In this document: one piece after another, positions 8,246 through 16,962 of the stretch
How the letters are laid out: every line of letters begins with the position of its first letter
How positions within the stretch are numbered: the stretch's first letter is position 1
Assembly: GCF_004571175.1 (NCBI RefSeq)
Contig: NZ_CP038273.1
Location: 1,798,001 to 1,862,000 of the forward strand
Length of the DNA stretch: 64,000 nt
Source of the DNA: Legionella israelensis
Lineage (GTDB): Bacteria > Pseudomonadota > Gammaproteobacteria > Legionellales > Legionellaceae
Reading direction: 5' to 3'
Made by a program: the position numbers and the translations under genes
The notes under the pieces: generated by a model
The model's database searches: none
What the model was told of the DNA's origin: nothing
What the model saw: only the letters and a program-made list of their open reading frames with translations

Positions 8246-9187
8246 TTACAAGCCAGACCACCAAGAGTTTTGGCTGCTTTCTTCTTGGGCACACATGTTT
8301 TGCATCGCCCACGTTGCTGCAATTCCTGTTGTTATCACCCCGATGGTAAATATACCCCAATTGCGCAGTGCTTTTGAGGAGTTGGCTTTGTTCGTTTTAT
8401 CTAAAGTCGCTACGTTGAACCATTTAAAATCCTCCTTTGCAAGCTTACTCTCAGGGTATTTTTGCAAGAATTGTTCTAATAATTGCTTAAATTCCTTTTT
8501 ATCTTTTTTCTCATATTCTCTTGCTGTATCTTTATTCAATTGCCTGGTACTTTTTTGCAGTGGAGAGTTTTCTAAAAAATCTTTTGACAATTCATATTTC
8601 TGCTTAATTTCATTTCCAATTTCTGGGTTGTGGTATCTTCCATTGGGAGCGGCATGTGTTTGCATAATTTTTAAACCATGACCTAAGTTGTAATTTGAGC
8701 CAAAATCCTTTCTGTTTGGGTTTTCTTTAAGCTTGGTCGCTAAATCTAAAATAAGAAATGCAATTTCATGACTATCCTGCAAGTATTGTTTCTGAAATGG
8801 GGAAAGTAATGTTTCATTAATGTCAGGCAAAGGTTCATTGCTGCAAATCCCTTTCAACTCCTCCAACTGGCTGGAGACTCGCTCATAAACGGTATTATGA
8901 ATTTTATTATCATCCAATAACCATCCGGCACGTCCACGTAAATATTCACAATTTAAATAAAATTTAAGGTTTTGTGCAAAAGCCAGCAATTCTTTATCAT
9001 CCACTTCGTCTAACGACAACACATGATTTAAGTGAGTTAAAAGCTCGCCTACTTGCGCCTGAATTAACGCCGCACTAATTTTTGCGTCCGGGCCAACGCC
9101 AGCTGTGGCCAATTGTTTATATTTTTTAATCTGTATATCAATCAGTCTAAAACTAAATTCAATTAATTCTTTTGCATTGATTATCAC
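8246..9187 (-). CDS. Hypothetical protein with C-terminal membrane helix
   Basis: I place the start at GTG 9187, because AAGGAG lies five bases upstream; the longer frame from 9253 has no such signal. The resulting 313-residue protein is mostly helical and soluble, with a single hydrophobic helix near the C-terminus (NWGIFTIGVITTGIAATWAM) and a short Cys- and Trp-containing tail, so it could be tail-anchored. No family recognised. It sits in a run of accessory genes and may be a Legionella-specific protein or effector. Confidence 0.6.
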   Translation of the reverse strand: MIINAKELIEFSFRLIDIQIKKYKQLATAGVGPDAKISAALIQAQVGELLTHLNHVLSLDEVDDKELLAFAQNLKFYLNCEYLRGRAGWLLDDNKIHNTVYERVSSQLEELKGICSNEPLPDINETLLSPFQKQYLQDSHEIAFLILDLATKLKENPNRKDFGSNYNLGHGLKIMQTHAAPNGRYHNPEIGNEIKQKYELSKDFLENSPLQKSTRQLNKDTAREYEKKDKKEFKQLLEQFLQKYPESKLAKEDFKWFNVATLDKTNKANSSKALRNWGIFTIGVITTGIAATWAMQNMCAQEESSQNSWWSGL

Positions 9188-9368
9188 ATTTGCTCCTTGG
9201 AAAATCTGACTTTGATCACGAGCAATAATAAAAACAATCAAGGAATAAGTCACGAGCTCTTTTAAGTAATATGAGAGTAATAAAAGACACTAAGTGGAAC
9301 AAAATAAAACCACCTATATGTTTGATAAAATTTTATCTGAAGTAATAAATGAAAAAATGCTGTCTATC

Positions 9369-9401
9369 ATAACCACAGCTTTGCAAAAGAGCTGTGGTTA
9401 T
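9369..9401 (-). terminator. Perfect hairpin downstream of the small lipoprotein gene
   Basis: Arms ATAACCACAGCT (9369-9380) and AGCTGTGGTTAT (9390-9401) pair perfectly over 12 bp around a 9-base loop. It lies 15 bp beyond the stop codon of the lipoprotein at 9416-9520. No uninterrupted T-run follows directly on the minus strand, so termination efficiency is uncertain, but the position is right. Confidence 0.5.
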
Positions 9402-9415
9402 ATCAGGTTTCTTAC

Positions 9416-9520
9416 TTATTTGGTGCTAGTGTAGCTAGGACACTCCGGACAAAACAAACCACAACTGGTTACCATAGCAGTGGAACCAACAAGTACTAAT
9501 AATAATGCTATTGTTTTCAT
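9416..9520 (-). CDS. 34-residue lipoprotein, Cys-rich
   Basis: A short gene with clear signals. A ribosome binding site (AAGGAAGG) lies before ATG 9520, followed by a lipoprotein signal peptide: Lys at position 3, hydrophobic core IALLLVLVGSTAM, then a lipobox-like VTSC with the acceptor Cys20. The mature part is only about 15 residues (CGLFCPECPSY followed by a Thr/Ser tail) with three cysteines. It resembles entericidin-type or small toxin/stress lipoproteins in size only. A perfect hairpin follows the stop. Function unknown; the coding call rests on ribosome binding site, lipobox and terminator together. Confidence 0.7.
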   Translation of the reverse strand: MKTIALLLVLVGSTAMVTSCGLFCPECPSYTSTK

Positions 9521-9723
9521 AATAGCCTTCCTTATTTTAAATTGTAGTTAGTCATTTTCAGTACATCTCAGACCCCAACGACAAGTTATGGTTGCAGAAC
9601 CAGGAATACAAACTGGTTTGTTCCCATTTATAGCTTCCTTGCGTTAGTGGCTACGACTTAATTATACACATAGATTTAAAAACAAACAAATTGTTCTTGT
9701 AAAAAACCTTACATCTAAAGTTT

Positions 9724-10563
9724 TTAAAATTTAATGGTTAATGGAGAAGTTGGCAGAAGTTCAACGATATGATGTAAACCTTTTTCTTCAGCCAGTTGTA
9801 AAGCAGTTTGACCCTTACTGTTCGTTATACTTGTATCACAGTTTAAACCTAACAAAAATTGAACCACTTCTATTTGATCACCTTCAACAGCAGCATGTAA
9901 AGGAGTGAACCCATTGTCTTTACCTTGTTTATGGATATCGATACATTGACCTTGCTTTTGTTTCTCTTCATAAAGCAATTTTACATAGTCTATACCAACG
10001 TAAGCCGCCATATGAAAAGCTGTAAACCCATCTTTATTCGCTATATCTATAGTTGCGCCGGCCTGAATCAATTGTCGGGCTATGTCTAACCGCTCTAATC
10101 TAATGGCAATCATTAACGGTGATTCGTTTTCGCTATCAAAAATATCCAGATTTGCTCCATGGGCTAACAAGAAATCAAGTCTATCCATTTGACTATTATC
10201 CGAGGAAGTGCAGACGATTTTTGTTGCAAAAGACACAATGGTGCCTTTAATTTCCGTGGTTTGTGCTTCTTCTTTTTCTTGATAGGTTATCTCAGTATTA
10301 ATATCAGCGCCCTTGATGATAGCCGTTTGTATTGACTTCACATTATTTTGATTGAAAGAGCTCTGAAGAGACAGTGTTAATTTATCTTTCACATCCCTAT
10401 TGGTTTTGGCTAATTGTTGAGTGGTTGTATGTATACATCGATCAAGCGAGGCATTTACCTGGGCCGTTTTTTTGAAAAATTGAAATGGAATAAATGAGGT
10501 TATATGTAAGATAGTTTCCTCAGGCAAAATTTCCATTGAAGGTTTGTTCTTATCTATCGGCAT
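9724..10563 (-). CDS. F-box and ankyrin-repeat protein, probable effector
   Basis: 279 residues. Residues about 11-50 look like an F-box: EILPEETILHITSFIPFQ, then VNASLDRCI, matching the LPxE...I..F.P pattern that binds host Skp1. Ankyrin repeats follow at about 147-176 (ENESPLMIAIRLERLDIARQL), 179-209, 218-247 (NGFTPLHAAVEGDQIEVVQFL) and 251-270 (KGQTALQLAEEKGLHHIVELL). In Legionella this architecture is that of AnkB/LegAU13-type Dot/Icm effectors, which recruit host SCF ubiquitin ligase to substrates bound by the ankyrins. No C-terminal CAAX box is present. The effector role is inferred from architecture. Confidence 0.8.
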   Translation of the reverse strand: MPIDKNKPSMEILPEETILHITSFIPFQFFKKTAQVNASLDRCIHTTTQQLAKTNRDVKDKLTLSLQSSFNQNNVKSIQTAIIKGADINTEITYQEKEEAQTTEIKGTIVSFATKIVCTSSDNSQMDRLDFLLAHGANLDIFDSENESPLMIAIRLERLDIARQLIQAGATIDIANKDGFTAFHMAAYVGIDYVKLLYEEKQKQGQCIDIHKQGKDNGFTPLHAAVEGDQIEVVQFLLGLNCDTSITNSKGQTALQLAEEKGLHHIVELLPTSPLTIKF

Positions 10564-10639
10564 AAAAAATTCCCGTACGGTTTGAGCAAAAAATTATATA
10601 TAAAATTAAATTCAGGTAAGCAACCGGCTGCAACTTAAA

Positions 10640-12445
10640 TTATTTGACGGGAACCCTTCTTACAGGTTCTGTAGGTGATTGCTGAACAGAGGATTTGGCA
10701 GATAAGTCAAACTCTGCTTTCGCAGCAAACAATCCCAATTGACCATAACCTTTAAGCAGGCCGTTTGTGTCAGCTAAACCGGCGGTCAAAGCGCCAATTT
10801 GTAAGCCATCCACTTCAAGATCTTTTTGAGTCAAAGTTCCCGTTATGCTGCCATGCACTGAGCTCACTTCGTTGTATTGTTGATAGGTGCTGCCTAATAT
10901 TTGTCCGTTAATGGACATCCCATAGCATTGTAATACATTTATACTTTGGCTTATCGCAAAATTGAACAAGAACCGGTTTGATGCAGCATCATACATCATT
11001 TGAATGGAGACTTGATTGATCCGTTGTAAGGCGTGAAAAGCATAAAAGTGCATATGCACCTTTTCATGTTTTTGTTGAGCATCAAATTCTTGCTCCTGTA
11101 ACTCTTTCGCAAGCTCCTCATCTGTCTTTGGGCTTGTCTTCATTTCAGGCTTTGGTAGTTCATTGGCTTGCAAACGAAGGGCAAGATGATAATCGTTTTC
11201 CTGCAATTTTTGTTCTTGAATATGTTTGGCGATTTCAGCCTCCGTTAATCCGGGATAATAAATCTCTTTAAGCTCATTAACATGAATGCCCAAATTCCCT
11301 GCCGCTTCTTCGATTTGAAGACGTATGGCCAGGGCTTTATCGTTTTCACTAACATGCAGTTTAAGGGGTTGTGCTTCAGTCTCGCGAGTTGAGGCGGCTG
11401 GCTTCTTTGAATTTGAAAGAGGAAACTGCTCCGCTATCTTTTTAACGAAACCTTCACCACGATTGGCACGTATCATCTCCTGAGCTTCAATGGCTCTTTT
11501 ACGAGCTTGAACATTGCTCCTTGTTTCATCAGTCTTTTTTTCGAAATCCTGGATGCGCTTTTTTACATTCACATTGGCATCTTGTAATTCTTTGGCGACT
11601 TCAAATTGTCTGATGCGCCCTTTTACATTGACATGACTATCTGAAATAATTTTTTGCGCTTCCTGAGTAGAGGGGGATGTACGCTTATTTTCAGAGTCGC
11701 TCTTGAGCAATGTTTCTTTTAATAGGACTGAATCAGGTTTTGTTTCCTCAACAAGAGAGGAAGACTTACTTGTTTTCGTAACTTTTTTTAGGTTTTCCAA
11801 TTCATCTTCATTCAATTCTATTATTTTATTCTGAAAAGGATCAGTGTAGGTTTCTTTGGGTTCAATGTTCATTTGTCTTAATTGAGCAATAACCTGTTCT
11901 TTAGGCTGTAGAGGTGTTGTTACGAGAGGCTTTTCCTCCTGTATCTTAACCGCTTCATGGGATAAATGGATGATATTTGGCTTGTCCTTATGACCCGTTG
12001 TCATGCCGAAGGTTAACAAGGTGGTCAGGTATTCATTATTTAAATTTTTGTAATTATCCAGAGCGATATTACCTTCCGACAGAGCTCTTTTAATGGTGCT
12101 TGCTAATTCTGCATCAAGGCTTTTTAAATAAATTAAAAACGCTCTCTGTTGCCTCAGATAGTTTTCTTTGTAGGTTTGAATTTGTTGATCGCTGGAAATG
12201 CTTTGGCCTGAATAATTAAAAACGGCCAGATAATAATTTGCCCGGGCCAGCAGCATGTCACGTAATTGGGCCTCCAGGGCGGGATTCTTATGTTTCTTAA
12301 GTTGTGTCACCGCCTTAATCATATTATCTTGCTTGGTGAAAAAATGACCGCCATGCTCTTTTTTACCATGCGCTTTCACTTGATTGCTGATAATGGTATA
12401 AAAATCAGATTGTGGTAGAAGATGAATGGGCTTAAATTTTGGCAT
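10640..12445 (-). CDS. Large helical protein with three MIU-like ubiquitin-binding motifs
   Basis: 601 residues from ATG 12445, where AAGGTG gives a good ribosome binding site; a GTG four codons earlier overlaps that site. Using numbering from the GTG: residues 1-150 are a helical domain; about 275-325 contain three repeats of the form NVKxRIxxFE; and about 372-458 contain three motifs NDKALAIRLQIEE, NDYHLALRLQANE and TDEELAKELQEQE that fit the eukaryotic MIU consensus (D..LA..LQ..E). A possible fourth, AEIAKHIQEQ, lies between. The C-terminal 130 residues are beta-rich and unrecognised. No signal peptide. This looks like a translocated effector that binds ubiquitin, but no enzymatic domain was seen. 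Confidence 0.7.
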   Translation of the reverse strand: MPKFKPIHLLPQSDFYTIISNQVKAHGKKEHGGHFFTKQDNMIKAVTQLKKHKNPALEAQLRDMLLARANYYLAVFNYSGQSISSDQQIQTYKENYLRQQRAFLIYLKSLDAELASTIKRALSEGNIALDNYKNLNNEYLTTLLTFGMTTGHKDKPNIIHLSHEAVKIQEEKPLVTTPLQPKEQVIAQLRQMNIEPKETYTDPFQNKIIELNEDELENLKKVTKTSKSSSLVEETKPDSVLLKETLLKSDSENKRTSPSTQEAQKIISDSHVNVKGRIRQFEVAKELQDANVNVKKRIQDFEKKTDETRSNVQARKRAIEAQEMIRANRGEGFVKKIAEQFPLSNSKKPAASTRETEAQPLKLHVSENDKALAIRLQIEEAAGNLGIHVNELKEIYYPGLTEAEIAKHIQEQKLQENDYHLALRLQANELPKPEMKTSPKTDEELAKELQEQEFDAQQKHEKVHMHFYAFHALQRINQVSIQMMYDAASNRFLFNFAISQSINVLQCYGMSINGQILGSTYQQYNEVSSVHGSITGTLTQKDLEVDGLQIGALTAGLADTNGLLKGYGQLGLFAAKAEFDLSAKSSVQQSPTEPVRRVPVK

Positions 12446-12643
12446 GATTTGAATCACCTTTTTGTACTTATCATTAGAGAGCAGAACATACTTTACCTGC
12501 TTTACATTAAGATAAAATTAAGTATAAATTTTTTATGTGGGCGAATCATTGGCGTTTAAAATTCTATCATTATTGTCAAATATTGAGCCAGAAGCGTACG
12601 ATGCAATCTCGCGCACTAAACTGGCTAAAGCCAAGGTCACTAT

Positions 12644-12664
12644 ACTGTGCCGCGTAACACGAGT
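12644..12664. repeat. Solo end of the insertion-sequence family
   Basis: ACTGTGCCGCGTAACACGAGT resembles the right terminus of the miniature elements. A weak left-end echo (GCGCACTAAAC near 12611) also matches the insertion sequence left end. No target duplication is evident. Probably a degraded copy. Confidence 0.4.
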
Positions 12665-12685
12665 TATTAAAAGTTCATCATCACA

Positions 12686-14506
12686 TTAGATAAAACTGGT
12701 TTTATATGATTTCTCATGATTATTAGAATTGTTATTATTTATATCTCTTCTATTAAAAAATCCGTTTGCATGAGGTCCAGTGGTCTTTTTCTTTGAATCA
12801 TCCGTATGCTGCTCTTCTGATGAATCCTGGAGCTGCGGCTGTCTTGGTAAAGTCAAAGGTACGTAAACTTTTATACCATACATGGCTTCATGATATGTCG
12901 TCCCAACGGGATAACTACCAATAAAAATTATACGAGGCATATATCCTGTCTGGGTTTCATATCCCTCCATCGCTTTTGTCGTTTCCTTAAAATAGAAGTA
13001 TTTATCTGGTTTGTGATTGTCATGAGATTTTTCTGGTTTTTCCGGGTTTTTCTGTTTTTTCGGTTTAGCTCCAATTGAATCCGCTAAAAAACCATATTGT
13101 TTATGAAGATCTGAATCCATAGGTACATTTAAAAAGAAATGCCATGAACTTGCCAAGACTTTCCGAATGAACGGATGATAAAACTTATTAGTCCAATCAG
13201 TCGCATTGGGATACTGCGATGATTGTTGTGTTTTTGATTCACTGTCATGTCGTGGGTAATTTTCGATTACACATCCTTTATCGGTATCATAATATGGAGG
13301 TGATGTAATCGCCATATCGAAACGCATATTCCCGGTGATTTTAAATATATCGTCCAGGTCTAAATTTTCAATCGCTGAATTAAATGCTTTGAAGGTAACC
13401 TTGTCTAAAGGATATTGGTTTTTCATATGCTCAAATATCTGTACATAATTTTCTTTCAATACAGGATTAGCATCATTAGAAACAATAACGGAGGGGTTTG
13501 GGCTGCCATTTCCAAGAAAGTAAGCTAATGCCCCCACTAAACGATCGCCCCAGCCGCCAATAGGATCGAATATCCTTTTTACTGAAGAAACATATCCGTT
13601 TTTTACTAATAGATTGGCTGCTTCTATGACGCAATATGGGTCGAGTTGGCAAACGAATGCGTTTCTTGAAAGGGCTCTCTTGATGTCAGAAGGTTGCAGA
13701 TTTTTATCAAGCTCAATTTCCTTACTAAGCCATATGGTAAAATGTTGCGGGGCTTTTTGCCATCTGTCTTTTGGAGAGTATTTTTCTTTAGCTGTAGCAC
13801 TACGTTGGTCTGTAGTGAAAAAACCCGATGTTTTTTGGCCCGCTGGAGAAGCATGAAAATTAGTTGGGGAAGTTGGTTCTGTATATGTCTCGATATCGCT
13901 TATATCCGGCGGAGTCAGCTTTGTATTAGGTTTTTTTGTTTCTTTAAAAAGAGTCTCAGCTTTTCGTAAAAGCTTGTCAAATGATTTATTCGCTTCGGTC
14001 AGGGTTGGCTTATAAAACTCAAGAGGAAATCCGTCAACGCTTTTACTTTTAAAAAACATGATAACACTCCATGCAAACGCCCTTTTAAAAAGCGTTGTCC
14101 TCGTGTCTGATTGACGTTCTGCATTTGTGTCATTCCCGAAATTGAGTATATATTGTATGTCCATAATAAATTTTTTATGCAGCTCTTTATAGTCTGCTGA
14201 ATCGAAATTAAAAGTTTTTAATGAACCTGAAAAAACATACTTGTCCTGACATTTTTTATATCCAGAAGCCACGACTTTGAGTAAGGCTAAAATAAATATA
14301 TCTGGGTGAGTAATACTAACCCCATTTTTGATAAAGTGTTGTGAATTATTGTTGAAATTATGAGCTAAAAGCGTCATGACAAGAGCGGCTGCTTCGTCAT
14401 CAAGATGGTTTTTTGCAGCAATGTCTTTTATGAAATCAAGAGTGATATCAGCGCCATAGAATGTAACCGTATCTGGTATGCTGTTCTCTTCAAATAAAAT
14501 CTTCCA
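12686..14506 (-). pseudogene. DNA methyltransferase-like gene truncated at its 5' end
   Basis: The frame has its first ATG at 14377 (563 codons) but stays open for 43 further codons up to 14506, with normal-looking protein (TVTFYGADITLDFIKDIAAK and so on), and ends at the edge of the 249-bp repeat. The native start is therefore lost. Counting from the ATG, residues 270-280 FDPIGGWGDRL form a SAM-binding loop, VSNDANP (299-305) a motif II acidic position, and TSPPYYD (358-364) the (S/D)PPY catalytic motif of N4-cytosine/N6-adenine methyltransferases. The middle is Pro/Thr-rich and the C-terminus Asn-rich. The catalytic part is intact, so a shortened active protein is possible. Confidence 0.65.
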
Positions 14507-14509
14507 CTA

Positions 14510-14758
14510 CGCGCCATGGAAGGCTGAAAGCCGAGGCGCGTAGTCCGCGATAGGCTGCGATTTTTTTAAACAGCCCGAAGGGATGTTAAAAAAATCTTTC
14601 TGCAGCCGTTAAGTCATTGGTGAAGGCGTACGCTTTGCTCGTTCAGAGCAAACGTGCCGTAAACAGGACGCTCGCGGCACAAACACTTCGCGCGTTGGCG
14701 AGTCGATTTTGGGGACTTGGATGTCCCAAAATCTTTCATGAGGTGGCGCGACTCTTGT
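14510..14758 (+). repeat. Structured repeat, copy 2 (249 bp)
   Basis: Same orientation and nearly the same sequence as 4062-4309. Differences visible: an extra A in the run before CAGGACGC, C to A after CTCGCGGC, T to G in TTTTGGGGACTT, and A to G in GAGGTGGCGCG. On its left it abuts the truncated methyltransferase-like frame; on its right, 10 bp away, the stop codon of the DUF6790-like gene. Flanking CTA on both sides (14507-14509 and 14759-14761) could be a 3-bp duplication, too short to be sure. Confidence 0.85.
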
Positions 14759-14768
14759 CTATGAAAAT

Positions 14769-15284
14769 TTAATCCCTATCATTGGGAGGATGTTTATATT
14801 GCAGATATAACAGGCTAAGCCCAATCACAGGAATGAAGATATCAGACCAAAAAATAATACCGGCATTTCCAGGGGCAAAATTCCCGGCAACGATCATTTG
14901 ATAGATATGGCCTCCTGCTGCGCCCCATAAGAACATCGAGGGGGCTATCATTGTGGCAGTGCGAAAACCTAAACCCGACCAAAAACTTAAAATCCCTAAT
15001 ACCCCAAACCCTAAACTGGCAAAGCCGACTTCAAGTTGGAAGGGGCTTTGGCTCCAGCCGATAAAGGCTGCAGCCATGTCACCAAAGAAAACATGTACGA
15101 CAAAATTGTAAATATAGCTGATGCCGATATTAAATATTAAAAAGTAAGAAAACAAAATATCGATGCACTTTGCCTTCGATATCGGTTTTGCTTGCAGAGC
15201 CAGGGAGATACCGGCAAAAATGATACTTAAGGCAAATAACGTCAAGGTAAAATTGGCCAGGATAAAAGCTAAAAATGATTCCAT
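14769..15284 (-). CDS. DUF6790-like inner membrane protein
   Basis: 171 residues with about five hydrophobic helices, the first at the very N-terminus (LAFILANFTLTLFALSIIFAG). Motifs such as GWSQSPFQLEVGFASLGFG and MWGAAGGHIYQ-like LWGAAGGHIYQMI are typical of the DUF6790 family of unknown function. Ends cytoplasmic with a short charged tail. It is preceded by GGAAAAAA and stands as a single gene between the repeat and a secreted-protein gene. Confidence 0.75.
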   Translation of the reverse strand: MESFLAFILANFTLTLFALSIIFAGISLALQAKPISKAKCIDILFSYFLIFNIGISYIYNFVVHVFFGDMAAAFIGWSQSPFQLEVGFASLGFGVLGILSFWSGLGFRTATMIAPSMFLWGAAGGHIYQMIVAGNFAPGNAGIIFWSDIFIPVIGLSLLYLQYKHPPNDRD

Positions 15285-15384
15285 TTTTTTCCTTAAGGAA
15301 GTAATAAAATATACTTTTCAGGGTAACTTCATTCTGATACAGAATACATCCTTTTTAATATTCATTTTCCAGCATCAGAACATT

Positions 15385-16080
15385 TTAATTTTTTGTGAAG
15401 GCGATATCGCCGTCATCCATCAACTGAATACAGAGTCCTGCATGAAAATCTTTACCGGGATTTGGATTAACAATTTGATTCTTCTTTGGATCATACTTAA
15501 AACTGTATCTATAATAAGAAAGAATTTGGCTGCCATCCGTATGGATGCTTGCATGGTAAACATCAGGCACGCCAATATAGCATTTATTTCCCCTGTCATC
15601 ATTATAACTTGTAATAACATTGTAATCGTTCTCGCCTGGTCCACGCATGATGGAAATATTGAAACGGGCTCCACCGGAACGCACCATGCTCCAGTTACCA
15701 AGAAGCTTGCCGGGCGTCGGCATGTGCGCTGGATCATAAAACACATAAGAGGTGTTGCGAGTGGTCAAAGTCACTGAATGAGTGGCATCATTGCGGGTCA
15801 CGGTTTCACCGCTCATACAGGTAAATGAGGTATTGGAGGAAACTTGACACATGTCCGTAGATGCACTTCCACCAGGAAAAGTATAGTTAATATAGTAGTC
15901 CTGTCCTGGAGCATGGCTGTTGGTAATATTTAAAGTGTAGGTATTAACGCCGTCAAAATATTTCCAAACTTGAATAAAGGGATCTGTTGAGGCTTCCTGA
16001 GCGGAACCAGCAGCTAAGGCATGATTAAAAATCAAAAAGAATAATCCAGCATATAGAATATTGATCTTTTTTATTCGCAT
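15385..16080 (-). CDS. Secreted protein of unknown function
   Basis: 231 residues with a Sec signal peptide (basic MRIKK, hydrophobic core, cleavage after NHALAAG or ALAA). The mature part is Thr/Ser/Asn-rich, beta-type, with four or more cysteines (for example DMCQVSSNTSFTCMSG and NKCYIGVPD) that could form disulfides outside the cytoplasm. No domain recognised. Probably periplasmic or exported by type II secretion, which is common in Legionella. Confidence 0.65.
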   Translation of the reverse strand: MRIKKINILYAGLFFLIFNHALAAGSAQEASTDPFIQVWKYFDGVNTYTLNITNSHAPGQDYYINYTFPGGSASTDMCQVSSNTSFTCMSGETVTRNDATHSVTLTTRNTSYVFYDPAHMPTPGKLLGNWSMVRSGGARFNISIMRGPGENDYNVITSYNDDRGNKCYIGVPDVYHASIHTDGSQILSYYRYSFKYDPKKNQIVNPNPGKDFHAGLCIQLMDDGDIAFTKN

Positions 16081-16203
16081 TATTTCTTAAACTCTTGTGA
16101 TTTTCAGAAGAAGGAATTTTACGCCTAAATGAGCCGTTGGAAAACCTTTTAATCCTTTTGTCATAAAAATTTGTTGTTTTGTCCGTCGTTTAATTTAATA
16201 ACC

Positions 16204-16851
16204 TCAAACATTCAAAACTTTGGAAGTTTGCAAAAAATCTTTTACGGCCAATAGATCAATGTAAGCCTTTTTTTTGTCAGCTGGGTTTCGCAAGAGATAA
16301 GCTGGATGATAACTGACCATAAAAGGAATTTCTTCATAGTGATGAAGATGATTACGCAACTGCTTAAGCGGAAGCGGCTTATCCAGTAAAAATTGTCCGG
16401 CAAAACGCCCTAAAGCAAGAATTAGCCGGGGTTTAACCAGCTGGATTTGACAAATTAAAAAAGGGCTGCATTGGGAAATTTCTTCCATGTCAGGATCACG
16501 GTTATTTGGAGGTCTGCATTTTAAAACATTGGCAATGTAAAAATCATCTTCTGTCATTCCAATGCTCTGCAACATTTTGTTTAGCAGGATTCCCGCCTTA
16601 CCCACAAAAGGTTTTCCTTGTTGATCCTCATAAAAACCAGGAGCCTCGCCGATGATCATGAGTTTTGCTTTTGGATTGCCGCGAGAAAAAACGGTTTGCC
16701 GACGTGCTTTATGCAGCGAACAGCGTGTACAGGATGCCACTTCGGTCGCTAAGGCGGACAAATGCTTTTCACAGGATAAAACAGGCTGGCGTTCCATCCA
16801 GACATCAATTCCCATGGCTTGCAGATAATAGTGCGTTAATGCCTCTGACAT
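16204..16851 (-). CDS. Uracil-DNA glycosylase, family 4
   Basis: Removes uracil from DNA arising by cytosine deamination. The 215-residue protein has the family 4 pattern: GEAPGFYEDQQGKPFVGKAG (residues 68-87), NVLKCRPPNNRDP and the helix-cap motif SYHPAYLLRNP (180-190). Four cysteines at 41, 44, 112 and 128 fit ligands of the 4Fe-4S cluster of this family. The first 30 residues resemble the N-terminal extension seen in DNA polymerase-associated bacterial homologues. It lies 111 bp downstream of the acetyltransferase gene and may share its transcript. Confidence 0.92.
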   Translation of the reverse strand: MSEALTHYYLQAMGIDVWMERQPVLSCEKHLSALATEVASCTRCSLHKARRQTVFSRGNPKAKLMIIGEAPGFYEDQQGKPFVGKAGILLNKMLQSIGMTEDDFYIANVLKCRPPNNRDPDMEEISQCSPFLICQIQLVKPRLILALGRFAGQFLLDKPLPLKQLRNHLHHYEEIPFMVSYHPAYLLRNPADKKKAYIDLLAVKDFLQTSKVLNV

Positions 16852-16962
16852 GAAAAACCTATCAAGACTGAAAAAGAAGTGTTGTTAACACAAATATTGT
16901 AGCAGGCTTGTTGTTAAGAAAGAAATGTTAAACCATTTTATAAGCAACGGATGATAGGTTTG

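Noticed and set aside
15163..15777. 204-codon plus-strand frame
   Set aside because: Antisense to two genes on the minus strand with clear membrane and signal-peptide features.
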